From the NCBI GenBank assembly GCA_964581515.1, contig CAZOOV010000002.1, forward strand, positions 138,887-202,886: a stretch of DNA of 64,000 nucleotides. Direction: 5' to 3'. This stretch comes from JACJVV01 sp964581515. Its GTDB lineage: Archaea; Nanobdellota; Nanobdellia; Woesearchaeales; JACJVV01. The notes beneath the pieces were generated by a model that was given only the letters and a program-made list of their open reading frames with translations, made no database searches and was not told the DNA's origin. This document shows positions 1 to 7,947 of this stretch, one piece after another (the first letter of the stretch is position 1; each line of letters opens with the position of its first letter). A program made the position numbers and the translations under genes.

Positions 1-243
1 GGCATATTCAATCTTCTCAATACTCTGTGGTAAATCTACATTTACTTTATACTTAGTATCAGGTCCTGCATCAGTAATACGATTCAATTGAGTTGCAAGT
101 TCTGAAGCTGATGCCTCAATCGAATGTCTCTTAAAAACACCAGTTATATCAGTATAAGTGAATAGAAGTAATATTACTACTAAACTAAAGAAACCTATTA
201 GTATAATAGCTTCGCTAGAAACTTGACCTCTTTTTTCATCCAT
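1..243 (-). CDS. Class III signal peptide (pilin-like) protein, C-terminus cut by the window edge
   Basis: The gene reads leftward from an ATG at 243 for 81 codons and is still open at base 1, so only the N-terminus is present. The protein starts MDEKRGQVSSEAIILIGF and continues as one hydrophobic helix of about 20 residues. A short basic leader ending in Gly, then Gln and a hydrophobic stretch, is the signal of archaeal pilins and archaellin-like proteins cut by a PibD/FlaK-type peptidase. It probably sits in the membrane with its C-terminus outside. The exact pilin family cannot be told from this fragment. Confidence 0.75.
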   Translation of the reverse strand, partial: MDEKRGQVSSEAIILIGFFSLVVILLLFTYTDITGVFKRHSIEASASELATQLNRITDAGPDTKYKVNVDLPQSIEKIEYA

Positions 244-283
244 CAGTTCAAAAACCGTTGTTTTTATTTATATAATTTACTTA

Positions 284-1081
284 TTATGAGGCATTAATTG
301 TCCCAAATGAGTCATAGCAACCCTCTTTGATGATTTCAGCTCTTATGTTATCACATAAGGAACTATCATTCAATGTGAGAGCAAAGTGCTGCAAACACAT
401 CCCTTGCAGATGATCTTTCATGGCTTTCCCACACAAAGTAATATTTGATGTGTCGATTGCCAGGTCAAAATTGCACATGCCTGACATTGAAGCATTCCTA
501 ATATGTGCACATGCTGTAACATCAAGCTGTGCAGTTGCATAATCATACCTACAAGTATTTCTAAGATGGAATGTGCTCATCTTCCTGCAAAGGTCGAGAT
601 CTTTTGTCAAGTTAGACAAAGAGAGAAAACATTCATCCTTCCAGAAGTCACTTGATATATCTCGGCAGATCTCTGAATCAAGTAAAGATTCAGCTACATT
701 CTTCAGACAGTATCCTTGTGTAGTATTTGAAAGAGGATCGCATAATGACCTATCAGAACCTGCTATTGCAATCTCTGCAATACATGATTCTTTGAATTTT
801 GAATGAACTATTTTATTGCAAAAAGCAAGCGTGGATGTTTCAATAGCTTTTTCATAATTACAGTTATCTTTCTGTGCCTGCGTCTCAAGTTTTGCGCAAG
901 GATTCTGTTTTATTGCAACCAACATGAGTGAAACAAATGCAATCACTACCAAAAGAATCAGAACAATTGCAGCTAAACGAATATTCTTATGTATATTTGC
1001 CAACTGCTTCTCAATCTTATCTTTCTGTTGCCTGTTAATGTCTTCTTTACTAGTTTTTTTAGTATTTTTTCTCTTTGTCAT
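284..1081 (-). CDS. Membrane-anchored protein with repeated Cys motifs
   Basis: This 265-residue protein has a Lys-rich cytoplasmic start, one membrane helix at about residues 35-58, then an external region of about 200 residues. That region carries 16 or so Cys in a recurring pattern: a Cys after a short loop such as SLCD or TLCG, then 10-15 residues later a second Cys in a setting like KESCIAEIA, GYCLKNVAE or GMCLQHFAL. This looks like six to eight two-helix units, each closed by a disulfide. I know no named function. Similar Cys-repeat surface proteins are common in DPANN archaea. It lies 38 bases downstream of the pilin-like gene's start and has the same orientation. Confidence 0.7.
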   Translation of the reverse strand: MTKRKNTKKTSKEDINRQQKDKIEKQLANIHKNIRLAAIVLILLVVIAFVSLMLVAIKQNPCAKLETQAQKDNCNYEKAIETSTLAFCNKIVHSKFKESCIAEIAIAGSDRSLCDPLSNTTQGYCLKNVAESLLDSEICRDISSDFWKDECFLSLSNLTKDLDLCRKMSTFHLRNTCRYDYATAQLDVTACAHIRNASMSGMCNFDLAIDTSNITLCGKAMKDHLQGMCLQHFALTLNDSSLCDNIRAEIIKEGCYDSFGTINAS

Positions 1082-1116
1082 ATTAATTAATTAATAGAAT
1101 CATCTGGTTTTTAAAT

Positions 1117-1602
1117 TTAATGGAAAAATGGCAGGATGAAAGAAAAAAATAAGATTAATATTGTAAATGCAATTTCATATTTTATGTCTTTTATCTTTCT
1201 GATGTTCTTTATCATGAAATAGCATATGATACATAAAGGCAACAGTGACTCAAGAAGATAACGGATATATAATGTTGAACCGCTGATTCCTTTGAATGCA
1301 AATGCAATGATATTGACTAAGCTTCCCATGTAGAATTCAACATTCACTTTCATAGGGAGCAAAAGGTACCACAAAAATGGTAAGCTTATGACAATCCAGT
1401 TGAATTTATATCTTATGAATATAGAGATTATTGCAGCAATCATTAATATCAATAAAAGATATGGTAATGGTCCGAATTGTTCAGTTATTGATTTAAGATC
1501 ATTCGGAAGACTGAAATAGAACTGGATTATGAATGAGATAAGAAAAGATAATAAGATTAATAATATACTATATTCTGCAAAGTTATCCTTATCTATTTTC
1601 AT
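1117..1602 (-). CDS. Hypothetical polytopic membrane protein
   Basis: This protein of 161 residues has about four or five hydrophobic segments (near residues 10-30, 46-62, 68-84, 95-110 and 118-160) and few charged residues between them. I do not recognise the family. It follows the same direction as its neighbours but is separated from both by AT-rich gaps. The gap at 1617-1678 is a purine-rich stretch on the plus strand, so T-rich on the coding strand of the upstream gene, which fits termination of the DUF1761 gene before this one. Confidence 0.6.
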   Translation of the reverse strand: MKIDKDNFAEYSILLILLSFLISFIIQFYFSLPNDLKSITEQFGPLPYLLLILMIAAIISIFIRYKFNWIVISLPFLWYLLLPMKVNVEFYMGSLVNIIAFAFKGISGSTLYIRYLLESLLPLCIICYFMIKNIRKIKDIKYEIAFTILILFFSFILPFFH

Positions 1603-1678
1603 TATTCTCTAGATTAAAATATTAAATATATAAAGTTGTCGGAAGAAAAAAGAAAAAAAGAAAGAAAAGAAAAAAAAC

Positions 1679-2077
1679 TTAAAGGAAATACAACACTAAC
1701 ACCATTAGAGTGATAGATACCAGATTATAAGCAATGTTCAGAACATAAAGCTTCACTGGCTTTCCTTCCCACAATATGCTGCCAAGGCTTACGGTTGCAA
1801 TGAATCCAACCCATACCAATACTCCTACTACCAAGCTAGTAGCTAAAGTCGATGCTTTGGTAAATGACAGAAATATTGCCAGGACATATGCCATAACTAT
1901 ATTAGACAGCCAAGCTAGAATAATAGTTGATGCCATATGCTTTTGTTTTTTCTTAGGTGGTTTTATTTTTGCAAGCTTCATCCATTCTTTGCCAAAAACT
2001 CCAGGTGCATACCAAATATGACCTACAGCCATTGCAACAATAGAAGCGATAAGCACTGCCACAAGATTAACTCCCAT
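1679..2077 (-). CDS. DUF1761 family membrane protein
   Basis: This 132-residue protein has four predicted membrane helices. Its N-terminus (VNLVAVLIASIVAMAVG, then HIWYAPGVFGKEWM) matches the DUF1761 family: a first helix, the W-Y-P/A-x-x-F-G-K-x-W motif, and a Lys-rich loop before helix 2. The family occurs in bacteria and archaea and has no assigned reaction. The start is supported by an AGGAGG Shine-Dalgarno site about nine bases upstream. Confidence 0.8.
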   Translation of the reverse strand: MGVNLVAVLIASIVAMAVGHIWYAPGVFGKEWMKLAKIKPPKKKQKHMASTIILAWLSNIVMAYVLAIFLSFTKASTLATSLVVGVLVWVGFIATVSLGSILWEGKPVKLYVLNIAYNLVSITLMVLVLYFL

Positions 2078-2138
2078 AGTTGATTACCTCCTGTTTTTTA
2101 TTTAATTGTTTATTTTAATATAATAAATTTATTATAGT

Positions 2139-2192
2139 TTATTTACCTTCATATAATAATGTATCTGGATGAAAGACGTACCAAGCATAACC
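2139..2192 (-). pseudogene. Relic of a second DUF3179 gene, last 17 codons
   Basis: Read on the minus strand these bases give GYAWYVFHPDTLLYEGK and a stop. The adjacent intact DUF3179 gene ends WFAWYAFHPETQLYESN, identical at 10 of 17 positions and alike at the DNA level. Directly upstream of the relic in the same frame is a TGA, so no longer frame survives. It is best explained as the surviving tail of a tandem duplicate. Confidence 0.6.
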
Positions 2193-2230
2193 TCACTAAC
2201 GTTCCGAACACTTGGAATGCTTTCGAATCA

Positions 2231-3265
2231 TCAATTGCTTTCGTATAGCTGTGTTTCTGGATGAAACGCATACCAAGCGAACCAAAAGTCCCTCTCTTTC
2301 ACTATCTCTTCGTCTGTCTCTAGATTTGTTATTGTTACTATGCCTGCATCATCTCTTTTGACTTCAATATATATCCCAGCAACTCTATCTTTTATATTTT
2401 TCTCTTCTAGAAGGTCATCTTCCCTATAAGCCTTGTATGTGCCGTTGACTTCAATGCCGAATATGACTGTCTTCGGATGTATTGAATCATCCTCGTCCTC
2501 TACAGGAAAGAATAAGAAACTGTCTTCATAATAACTGCCATAAGGATCTTCCCCATAAGGTCTCGTGAATCCTGTATCTTTACTCAACACTTCTGAATCA
2601 GGATGTTCCTTCTTCCAGTCACGCCAGACAACAGTATCTATAGAGACAGCTGTCAACTGCATGCCAGTAAGCTCTCCAACTATTGCCAAACCATCAATCT
2701 GGCTCCAATAAGTGTCAGTCTTCCTATCATACATGACAAGGTTAGAATTATACAGCTTGCCTGAAGTTCCAAACTCTACATCTTCTTCATTGATAGTGCT
2801 TTCATATGCAATACCAGAGCCGCACAAAGGACAATATGTAATCAATACAGCATCTCCTGCAATATTGTCATTCACAATCTCATGCCATACCAAGACCTGA
2901 AGTGGATAGACTCTTTTGACTCCTTTGTAAATTATTGCAAGAACAAGTTCATTATCCTGTATCCATTCATCTGCATCTTCTAAAGAGACGAACTCAGGAT
3001 CGTCAATAGAAGGGATGCCATCTTTTGGAGGACCACCGCTCCTGATCTTATCAGGATCAATTATGTATTTTGTACCGTCATCTGTTACTTTTATCTCATG
3101 TTCAGAATCTATTTTAGTATTACTATTGTTAATGTTATTATTGTCTTCAATCTCCGAGCTGAATGCATTCCTGTTGTTGGCTCTTGCATCTTGTCCTGCA
3201 TCAAGGATGATACCTACTATGAGGATTATTCCAATCAAACCTATAATCAAACCTAGATTTTTCAT
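2231..3265 (-). CDS. DUF3179 domain-containing secreted protein
   Basis: This 344-residue protein is made of an N-terminal hydrophobic anchor (MKNLGLIIGLIGIILIVGII), an acidic Asn-rich linker, and a DUF3179 domain over about residues 75-335. Family hallmarks are the IPSIDDPEF start, YPLQVLVWHEIVND, the two-Cys motif TYCPLCGSG, and FGTSGKLYNSNLVMYDR. The function of the family is not established; the Cys pair and location suggest an extracytoplasmic redox or metal role, which is inference. I place the start at the ATG at 3265 because a GGAGGTGA site lies six bases upstream; an upstream ATG at 3280 overlaps that site. A decayed duplicate of its tail lies just downstream. Confidence 0.85.
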   Translation of the reverse strand: MKNLGLIIGLIGIILIVGIILDAGQDARANNRNAFSSEIEDNNNINNSNTKIDSEHEIKVTDDGTKYIIDPDKIRSGGPPKDGIPSIDDPEFVSLEDADEWIQDNELVLAIIYKGVKRVYPLQVLVWHEIVNDNIAGDAVLITYCPLCGSGIAYESTINEEDVEFGTSGKLYNSNLVMYDRKTDTYWSQIDGLAIVGELTGMQLTAVSIDTVVWRDWKKEHPDSEVLSKDTGFTRPYGEDPYGSYYEDSFLFFPVEDEDDSIHPKTVIFGIEVNGTYKAYREDDLLEEKNIKDRVAGIYIEVKRDDAGIVTITNLETDEEIVKERDFWFAWYAFHPETQLYESN

Positions 3266-3322
3266 TTCAATCACCTCCATAAGACATTCATCTGAATGTT
3301 TGTCTATATATCACCCTAATAT

Positions 3323-3991
3323 TTATCCAAATATATGGAAAACAAAAATTAGATAGTATAATGATATGCCAAGCATGATTATACCTGCAATTATGTTTAT
3401 AATTCTTTTATATTTTGTAAGGAAACCTATTATGATTGTACTCTTTGACGCTGAAATGATAGATAAGAGCACCAATGGAAGCGACATACCTATGCCGAAT
3501 AGTATGAAATTAAATAAGTTTGAAATGAAACTGAGTGTCGATGTGCTGATTGCAAAAAGCAATACCAATGATGCAGGATTGCATGGCAACACTATAACTC
3601 CAAAAAAAACACCGAATAGATATGAACCAAGCAAAGGTCTTTTTGTTTTTGGTGTCGAGATATGAGGAAAAATCCTCCCTATATCAACATTGAATATCAA
3701 CAAGATGCTTACTAATCCAAGTATTCCAAAAGCTATAGGAGATAATATCCCAATAGCATTTGTTAATGATTTCTGAAGCAGTTTAGTGAAGATCAATCCA
3801 AATACAAACATAGATGATATAACTCCTGCAGCTACTGCAAATCCAAGAAGCACAATTGTTTTTTTGGAATCTTTTGTTGAAATCTGACTAGCCATGTATG
3901 CAAGGAACCCAGGATAAAGCGGCAAAACACATACAGCAACGAGAGGTGTAAATAGTCCTGCCATAAAGGAAAGCCATAGGTTTGCAAACAT
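3323..3991 (-). CDS. CcdA-like thiol-disulfide electron transporter
   Basis: This 222-residue integral membrane protein has six predicted helices. CcdA and the central domain of DsbD carry reducing electrons from cytoplasmic thioredoxin across the membrane by means of two Cys in helices 1 and 4. Both are visible: VAVCVLPLYPGF near residue 21 and IVLPCNPASLV near residue 137. The size and topology are normal for CcdA. It is immediately downstream of the TlpA-like lipoprotein (1-base gap), its expected extracytoplasmic partner, and a glutaredoxin precedes both. Together they form a cassette for keeping surface thiols reduced. Confidence 0.88.
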   Translation of the reverse strand: MFANLWLSFMAGLFTPLVAVCVLPLYPGFLAYMASQISTKDSKKTIVLLGFAVAAGVISSMFVFGLIFTKLLQKSLTNAIGILSPIAFGILGLVSILLIFNVDIGRIFPHISTPKTKRPLLGSYLFGVFFGVIVLPCNPASLVLLFAISTSTLSFISNLFNFILFGIGMSLPLVLLSIISASKSTIIIGFLTKYKRIINIIAGIIMLGISLYYLIFVFHIFG

Positions 3992-3992
3992 T

Positions 3993-4544
3993 TTAACATC
4001 CCTCTTTTATCTCTGATTCTAAATCTTCAGTTGATTTCAAACCTGATTTCAAAAGCCTTGTTGATTGATCTGCACATACCAATATCACAGGTGCGCTAGG
4101 TGCATTAACAACCTTGACTCCAAACTCATCCACAATCTCTTGTGTAAATTCCACAGGTGAGACTACATAAAAGCCTTCAAAACCATTCTCTTCAACATAA
4201 CCTCTTACTTCTGCTTCATCTTCATTGGGATCAGTATCAAGACCAATAGATACAAAATCATCACCAAGCTTTTCATGCAGAGCCATTGTTTGCTGCTGCT
4301 GCTTTTTGCATGTAGGACACCAGATTGCAAAGCTTTCAATCAATACAGGTTTTCCTTTAAAATCTGAAACTTTGAATGTTTCATCTGTTGTTACATCTTT
4401 CAATTCTATGTCAAGCCAAGTATTTGATCCAACATCTAATGATTCTGATTCTGCAGAGTTCTGTGTTTCTGTTTGTGGTGTGCATCCTAACAAAAACAAT
4501 AGTACAACTAAACTAATACCTATAATCATATTTCTTATTCTCAT
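3993..4544 (-). CDS. TlpA/redoxin-like thioredoxin-fold lipoprotein
   Basis: The product is 183 residues: a lipoprotein signal with lipobox LLGC at about residues 18-21, a short linker, and a thioredoxin-fold redoxin domain. The active site is FAIWCPTCKKQ, a CxxC with the usual preceding Trp. Further on, PSAPVILV supplies the cis-Pro loop. It should act outside the cytoplasmic membrane as a thiol-disulfide reductase fed by the CcdA protein encoded next. The start at 4544 gives a normal-length signal peptide; a GTG at 4562 would add six polar residues. Confidence 0.85.
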   Translation of the reverse strand: MRIRNMIIGISLVVLLFLLGCTPQTETQNSAESESLDVGSNTWLDIELKDVTTDETFKVSDFKGKPVLIESFAIWCPTCKKQQQQTMALHEKLGDDFVSIGLDTDPNEDEAEVRGYVEENGFEGFYVVSPVEFTQEIVDEFGVKVVNAPSAPVILVCADQSTRLLKSGLKSTEDLESEIKEGC

Positions 4545-4558
4545 TTTCTTTACCTGCC

Positions 4559-4786
4559 TCACATCTTAATTGCTCTAGTCAATGCTTCTTCATTAAACCC
4601 AATAATGACAACTCCATTGAAATCAATCACTGGAACAGACATCTGGTTTGATTTCTCAATCATTTCCATAGCTGCGTCCTGATCTGCAGACACATCTACA
4701 TTCTCAAATTCTACCCTGTTCTCCTTTAAAAATTCTTTTACCCTCTGACACCAAGGACATGTTGGTGTAGAATATACTTTTATCAT
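4559..4786 (-). CDS. Glutaredoxin-like protein (NrdH/Grx type)
   Basis: This 75-residue protein is the minimal thioredoxin fold. It starts MIKVYSTPTCPWCQRVKEFL, with the CPWC active site at residues 10-13. The MSVPVIDF motif holds the cis-Pro, followed by IGFNEEAL. This is the glutaredoxin/NrdH family, a cytoplasmic dithiol reductant. It overlaps or abuts the redoxin gene downstream, so the three genes (Grx, TlpA-like, CcdA) are probably co-transcribed. Confidence 0.9.
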   Translation of the reverse strand: MIKVYSTPTCPWCQRVKEFLKENRVEFENVDVSADQDAAMEMIEKSNQMSVPVIDFNGVVIIGFNEEALTRAIKM

Positions 4787-4799
4787 CTATATTCGCCTC

Positions 4800-5267
4800 T
4801 TATACTTTTATTTTTGGTCCAAAGACATCAGAGATATCCAAGTTCTTACCAGGAGGACAAGTTACTCGTGTAAACATCCCTCTTTCATCTTCCAGCACCA
4901 TGCACACATTGTTTTTCTTATGAATACCATAAGCATAACTTATCGCTTCACCTTTATCAGCGAAGATTCTTGATACTTCCTTATCATCAGATGAGACAAC
5001 TGCCCATTTATGATCTATAGGAATCACATGTTGATTCAGAACTTCAGGATGGCAGTCGAATTCCTTAAACTTTCCAGACTTATCATGGATTACAATACAA
5101 GCTTCATTTCTCTTTGCAGCAGCCTTTGCATAAATCATCGCTTCATGCCTGCTAGAGAACTTTCTTGTCCTATCTGCTGCTTCTCTTTTAACATGCCATC
5201 CGTCTTCTTTCTCTGACACATGTTGATTTCCTTTTAGATTTGTTTTTTGATTTGTTTTGGGTTTCAT
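4800..5267 (-). CDS. Protein with two DUF2188 repeats
   Basis: The 155-residue product holds two copies of an about 50-residue unit: VSEKEDGWHVKREAADRTRK with FSSRHEAMIYAKAAAKRN, and again PIDHKWAVVSSDDKEVSR with FADKGEAISYAYGIHKKN. This is the DUF2188 pattern, a small beta-beta-alpha module in which a W-x-V strand is followed by a helix and an IVIHD/MVLED strand. No biochemical role is known. The start at 5267 is chosen because GGAGGTG lies seven bases upstream. It is the first gene of the leftward redox group. Confidence 0.75.
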   Translation of the reverse strand: MKPKTNQKTNLKGNQHVSEKEDGWHVKREAADRTRKFSSRHEAMIYAKAAAKRNEACIVIHDKSGKFKEFDCHPEVLNQHVIPIDHKWAVVSSDDKEVSRIFADKGEAISYAYGIHKKNNVCMVLEDERGMFTRVTCPPGKNLDISDVFGPKIKV

Positions 5268-5335
5268 TTTATGCACCTCCATCATCAAAGTTCATTTCAG
5301 CATACAGAATAGCTAATATATTATAACTATCCTTC

Positions 5336-5393
5336 CTTTAATAATTAAACATCTTTTTTATTAATTAAAACATATTTTAATAATTAAAACGAG
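5336..5393. repeat. Three AT-rich palindromic repeats
   Basis: The motif TTTAATAATTAAA, itself nearly palindromic, occurs at about 5337 and 5382, with a variant ATTAATTAAAA between them. The copies sit about 22 bases apart, two turns of the helix, in the divergent promoter region between the DUF2188 gene and the CARF-like regulator. They could be regulator binding sites or simply AT-rich promoter DNA. Confidence 0.4.
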
Positions 5394-5447
5394 GTTTATT
5401 ATACTTAGAACACTCTTGAGAGGAATAATAGGGGATTTAATGCAGAT

Positions 5448-5482
5448 TGATATGATTTAATGTGGAGTGATATGATTTAATG
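5448..5482. promoter_or_regulatory. Tandem 15-base direct repeats, probable operator
   Basis: The 15-mer TGATATGATTTAATG occurs at 5448-5462 and again at 5468-5482, exactly 20 bases apart, with a partial third copy (GATTTAATG) at 5434-5442. The array ends about 40 bases before the start of a winged-helix regulator. Exact copies at two helical turns in a promoter suggest an autoregulatory binding site; this is inference. Confidence 0.5.
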
Positions 5483-5523
5483 ATTTAATAATTTAATACA
5501 ACCTGAATGAGGAGGTAGCCAAA

Positions 5524-6156
5524 ATGAAAAATATAATAATAGCCCCGGTCGGAGATTATATGGATGATCTCTATGTTGGAGTAAGAGAATTTCCAACATC
5601 AAAGGTAATTCTGATAACTCCAAAAGGAAGATTAAAAGATGCACAAGAAGCAAAAGACAATCTTGAAAAATTCAAAATACCTACAGTGATTATGGAGATA
5701 AAAGGATTCATCTGGGAAGAAATATTCAAAGTAGTTTCAAAGATAAGGAAAGATGAAGTAGGAGATATTCTTATCAATGTCTCAACAGGTGACCGTGAAA
5801 GTCGATGTGCTGCAACATCTGCTGCATTTGTAAACGGAATAAAAGGTTTTGCTGTAAAAGATAATGAGACAATGATGCTTCCAGTACTCAAGTTCTCATA
5901 TTATTCTTTGTTGACAGACAAAAAGATGAACATATTGAAAATCCTTTTTGAAAACAAAGATTGCTGTGCATCACTTGAAGAACTCAGCAAGAAAACAGAG
6001 ATGTCACTCCCTTTACTTTCATACCATATCAATGGTACTTTGAAATCAGAAGGACTCAAAAAAATGGATCTAGTAGTGACTGAGGAAATTAAAGGCAAGA
6101 TAAAAGTAAATTTGAGTTTCCTTGGAAAAATGCTGATAAAAGGATATATACAATAA
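5524..6156 (+). CDS. CARF-like domain plus winged-helix transcription regulator (HFX_2341/Csa3-like)
   Basis: This 210-residue protein has an N-terminal Rossmann-like domain (about 1-130) and a C-terminal winged helix (about 135-205). The first part opens with IIIAPVGDYMDDLYVGV and contains DILINVSTGDRESRCAATSA, the loop and helix typical of CARF/Csa3-type domains. The second has ASLEELSKKTEMSLPLLSYHI, a helix-turn-helix. Such proteins are ligand-responsive regulators, often but not always tied to CRISPR. No CRISPR locus is in the window, and the next two genes are small transporters, so a transporter or stress regulon is more likely. A strong GGAGGT site lies just upstream of the ATG. Confidence 0.75.
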   Translation: MKNIIIAPVGDYMDDLYVGVREFPTSKVILITPKGRLKDAQEAKDNLEKFKIPTVIMEIKGFIWEEIFKVVSKIRKDEVGDILINVSTGDRESRCAATSAAFVNGIKGFAVKDNETMMLPVLKFSYYSLLTDKKMNILKILFENKDCCASLEELSKKTEMSLPLLSYHINGTLKSEGLKKMDLVVTEEIKGKIKVNLSFLGKMLIKGYIQ

Positions 6157-6232
6157 ATGCATCAAGTAACAAAAAGCGTAATAATCAAAAAAGAGAGTAA
6201 ATTATTTATATCAACATCATTAAGACCGTAAC

Positions 6233-6604
6233 ATGAAAACAAAAGCATGGGCAATAGCAACTATCCTTTTATGTACAATAGCTACATCGCTCGCTGCAGT
6301 CTTCAACAAAAAAGGAGCAATCAACTTTGAACTCACTATCAAAGGGACAATTCTTAATGGATACTTAATCTTAGGACTTTCTCTCCTTGCAGTAGGTATG
6401 CTCTTACTTATGATATCACTCAAAGGAGGAGATGTCACAGTCATATACCCTATAATCTCAACATCATATATATGGGTAACAATCATGTCATATTTTATTT
6501 TCAAAGAAGCAATAAATCATTTTAAAATATTAGGAATTGCATCTATAATTGGAGGAGTTGTAATTATAAATGTCAGTAATGCAACAGGAGGCAAATCCAA
6601 ATGA
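6233..6604 (+). CDS. EamA/SMR-type half transporter, first of a pair
   Basis: This 123-residue protein has four membrane helices and resembles one EamA repeat: a first helix ending in AAVFNKKGA, GYLILGLSLLAVGMLLLMISLKGGDVTVIYPII, then a last helix ending IGGVVIINVS. Drug/metabolite transporters of this size work as dimers of inverted subunits. The ATG is 30 bases after a TATA-like TTATTTATA element. Its stop overlaps the start of the next gene, whose product is the second half, so the pair probably forms a heterodimer. The substrate is unknown. Confidence 0.75.
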   Translation: MKTKAWAIATILLCTIATSLAAVFNKKGAINFELTIKGTILNGYLILGLSLLAVGMLLLMISLKGGDVTVIYPIISTSYIWVTIMSYFIFKEAINHFKILGIASIIGGVVIINVSNATGGKSK

Positions 6605-6954
6605 CAACTCAGTTATGGGAAATTGGACTTGTTGCATTCTCAACAATATTTAGTGGTGCTGGACCAATACTAATCAAAAAAGGACTCAATCTTGTAAATA
6701 AGATAGACTTAAAGAAAATCATTTTTAATTGGCGGCTTATCGCAGGAATTGCATTTTATGGTTTTTCATTTATAATAACCATACCTGCATTGAAACGTGG
6801 TGATCTCTCAATCTTATACCCATTAGTATCATTATCATACATTTGGGTTTGTCTTTTCAGTACTAAATTCTTAGGAGAACATATGAACATGAAAAAATGG
6901 GCAGGAATTTTCTTGATAATACTGGGCGTAACATTCATAGGAATGGGCATATGA
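6601..6954 (+). CDS. EamA/SMR-type half transporter, second of a pair
   Basis: This 117-residue four-helix membrane protein is homologous in layout to the preceding gene: GAGPILIKKGLN in helix 1, then IPALKRGDLSILYPLVSLSYIWVCL matching GGDVTVIYPII of its partner, and a closing helix LIILGVTFIGM. It starts inside the stop of the first gene (ATGA overlap), which suggests coupled translation. A paired SMR-like exporter is the best guess; transported compound unknown. Confidence 0.75.
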   Translation: MTTQLWEIGLVAFSTIFSGAGPILIKKGLNLVNKIDLKKIIFNWRLIAGIAFYGFSFIITIPALKRGDLSILYPLVSLSYIWVCLFSTKFLGEHMNMKKWAGIFLIILGVTFIGMGI

Positions 6955-7053
6955 TGGATTGAAAGATAAGAAAATAAGAAATAAGATTAAAAATAAGATT
7001 AAAGATAATAAAAAATAAAATAAAAAAAAGATAGAATAAAGAAAAGATAATTT

Positions 7054-7620
7054 CTATAGAGCAATATTAAACAATGGAAGAAGCTTATGTATGAAAAATA
7101 ACATCCATACAAGATAAGTTATTGTCCATGTTATATCAAAGACTTCTGGATCAGTATAATAACAATAGACAAAATGAAATATTGCAAATAAAATAGCTAC
7201 AGTTGTCATTGTCGGAAGGAATAATGCAATAGAGATAAATGATGTTATGAATGCAACCAAATATGAAACAAAAACATCATATATTAAAGTTTCATCTATA
7301 TCACCCATGAGAGCCCTGCTTACTAAACATGCGGTAGCTATAAAAAAACCTGCAAAAAGCCCATACTGCATCGATGCATAAACAGTCAATATAAGATTCA
7401 TATCAAAAAAACCTGACCACGACATAAATTTCATAGGAAGTCTTGATATTATGCACAAGACAAACATGGAAAATAGTATAAAAATCTCAAATCTCACTAT
7501 CATGATTAATGCTAAAATCAATATCAGAGCAAATAACAAAATAAAGAAGTTCATATGATGCTTATAATCAATTAAGAATTTAATTACTGCCCTAATGTTC
7601 TTTTTGGTTTTCTTTTTCAT
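7054..7620 (-). CDS. Hypothetical membrane protein
   Basis: The 188-residue product has a basic N-terminus (MKKKTKKN) and about five membrane helices. The segment GLFAGFFIATACLVSRALMGD and its spacing recall S components of ECF-type transporters or MreD-like proteins, but I see no decisive motif. Downstream on its strand the DNA at 6955-7053 is T-rich for nearly 100 bases, which suits archaeal termination and also separates it from the convergent transporter pair. Confidence 0.6.
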   Translation of the reverse strand: MKKKTKKNIRAVIKFLIDYKHHMNFFILLFALILILALIMIVRFEIFILFSMFVLCIISRLPMKFMSWSGFFDMNLILTVYASMQYGLFAGFFIATACLVSRALMGDIDETLIYDVFVSYLVAFITSFISIALFLPTMTTVAILFAIFHFVYCYYTDPEVFDITWTITYLVWMLFFIHKLLPLFNIAL

Positions 7621-7689
7621 TCTTATCCTAGTAAGATTATAAAAAATATGATAAAATGATAATAAAGTAAAAATATAAAAATAAAAAAT

Positions 7690-7863
7690 GTGGATGACGA
7701 GGCTTTCAGAAAAACTATATTTTTCTAAGCGTAAAACACAGTTTTACATTTGAACTCGCGCAAGCACTAAGCTACACGGCGTTTGAAGCGATAGCTTCAA
7801 GCCTCAAAAGCTTTGCTTTTCGCCACCTCAACCGTGCCCGTTTGACCACTCCGGCACACCCAC
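7690..7863 (-). tRNA. tRNA-Leu(GAG) with two apparent introns
   Basis: The minus strand folds as a leucine tRNA once two insertions are removed. The acceptor arm is GTGGGTG with CATCCAC (one G-U pair), the D arm is CCG/CGG, the anticodon stem is CACGG/CCGTG, and the loop gives anticodon GAG. The long variable arm differs by one base from that of the tRNA-Leu at 26196. The T stem is GCGAG/CTCGT. Insertion 1 is 45 nt (about 7781-7825) at the usual 37/38 site. Insertion 2 is 46 nt (about 7702-7747) inside the T loop. Removing both leaves 83 nt, exactly the length of the sibling tRNA. Both insertions contain perfect hairpins. The exact ends of the second are uncertain by a few bases. CCA is not encoded. 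Confidence 0.85.
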
Positions 7864-7947
7864 ATAAGTCAGAATAGCAAAAATGCTTATCATTAAAAAA
7901 GGTTTTGCCATAGGGATTTATAAACCACAAATGATTCTTCTCATTTA

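Noticed and set aside
5336..5482. Repeats near the CARF-like gene as a CRISPR array
   Set aside because: Copies are 13-15 bases, AT-rich, with spacers of only a few bases and no cas genes; regulatory repeats fit better.
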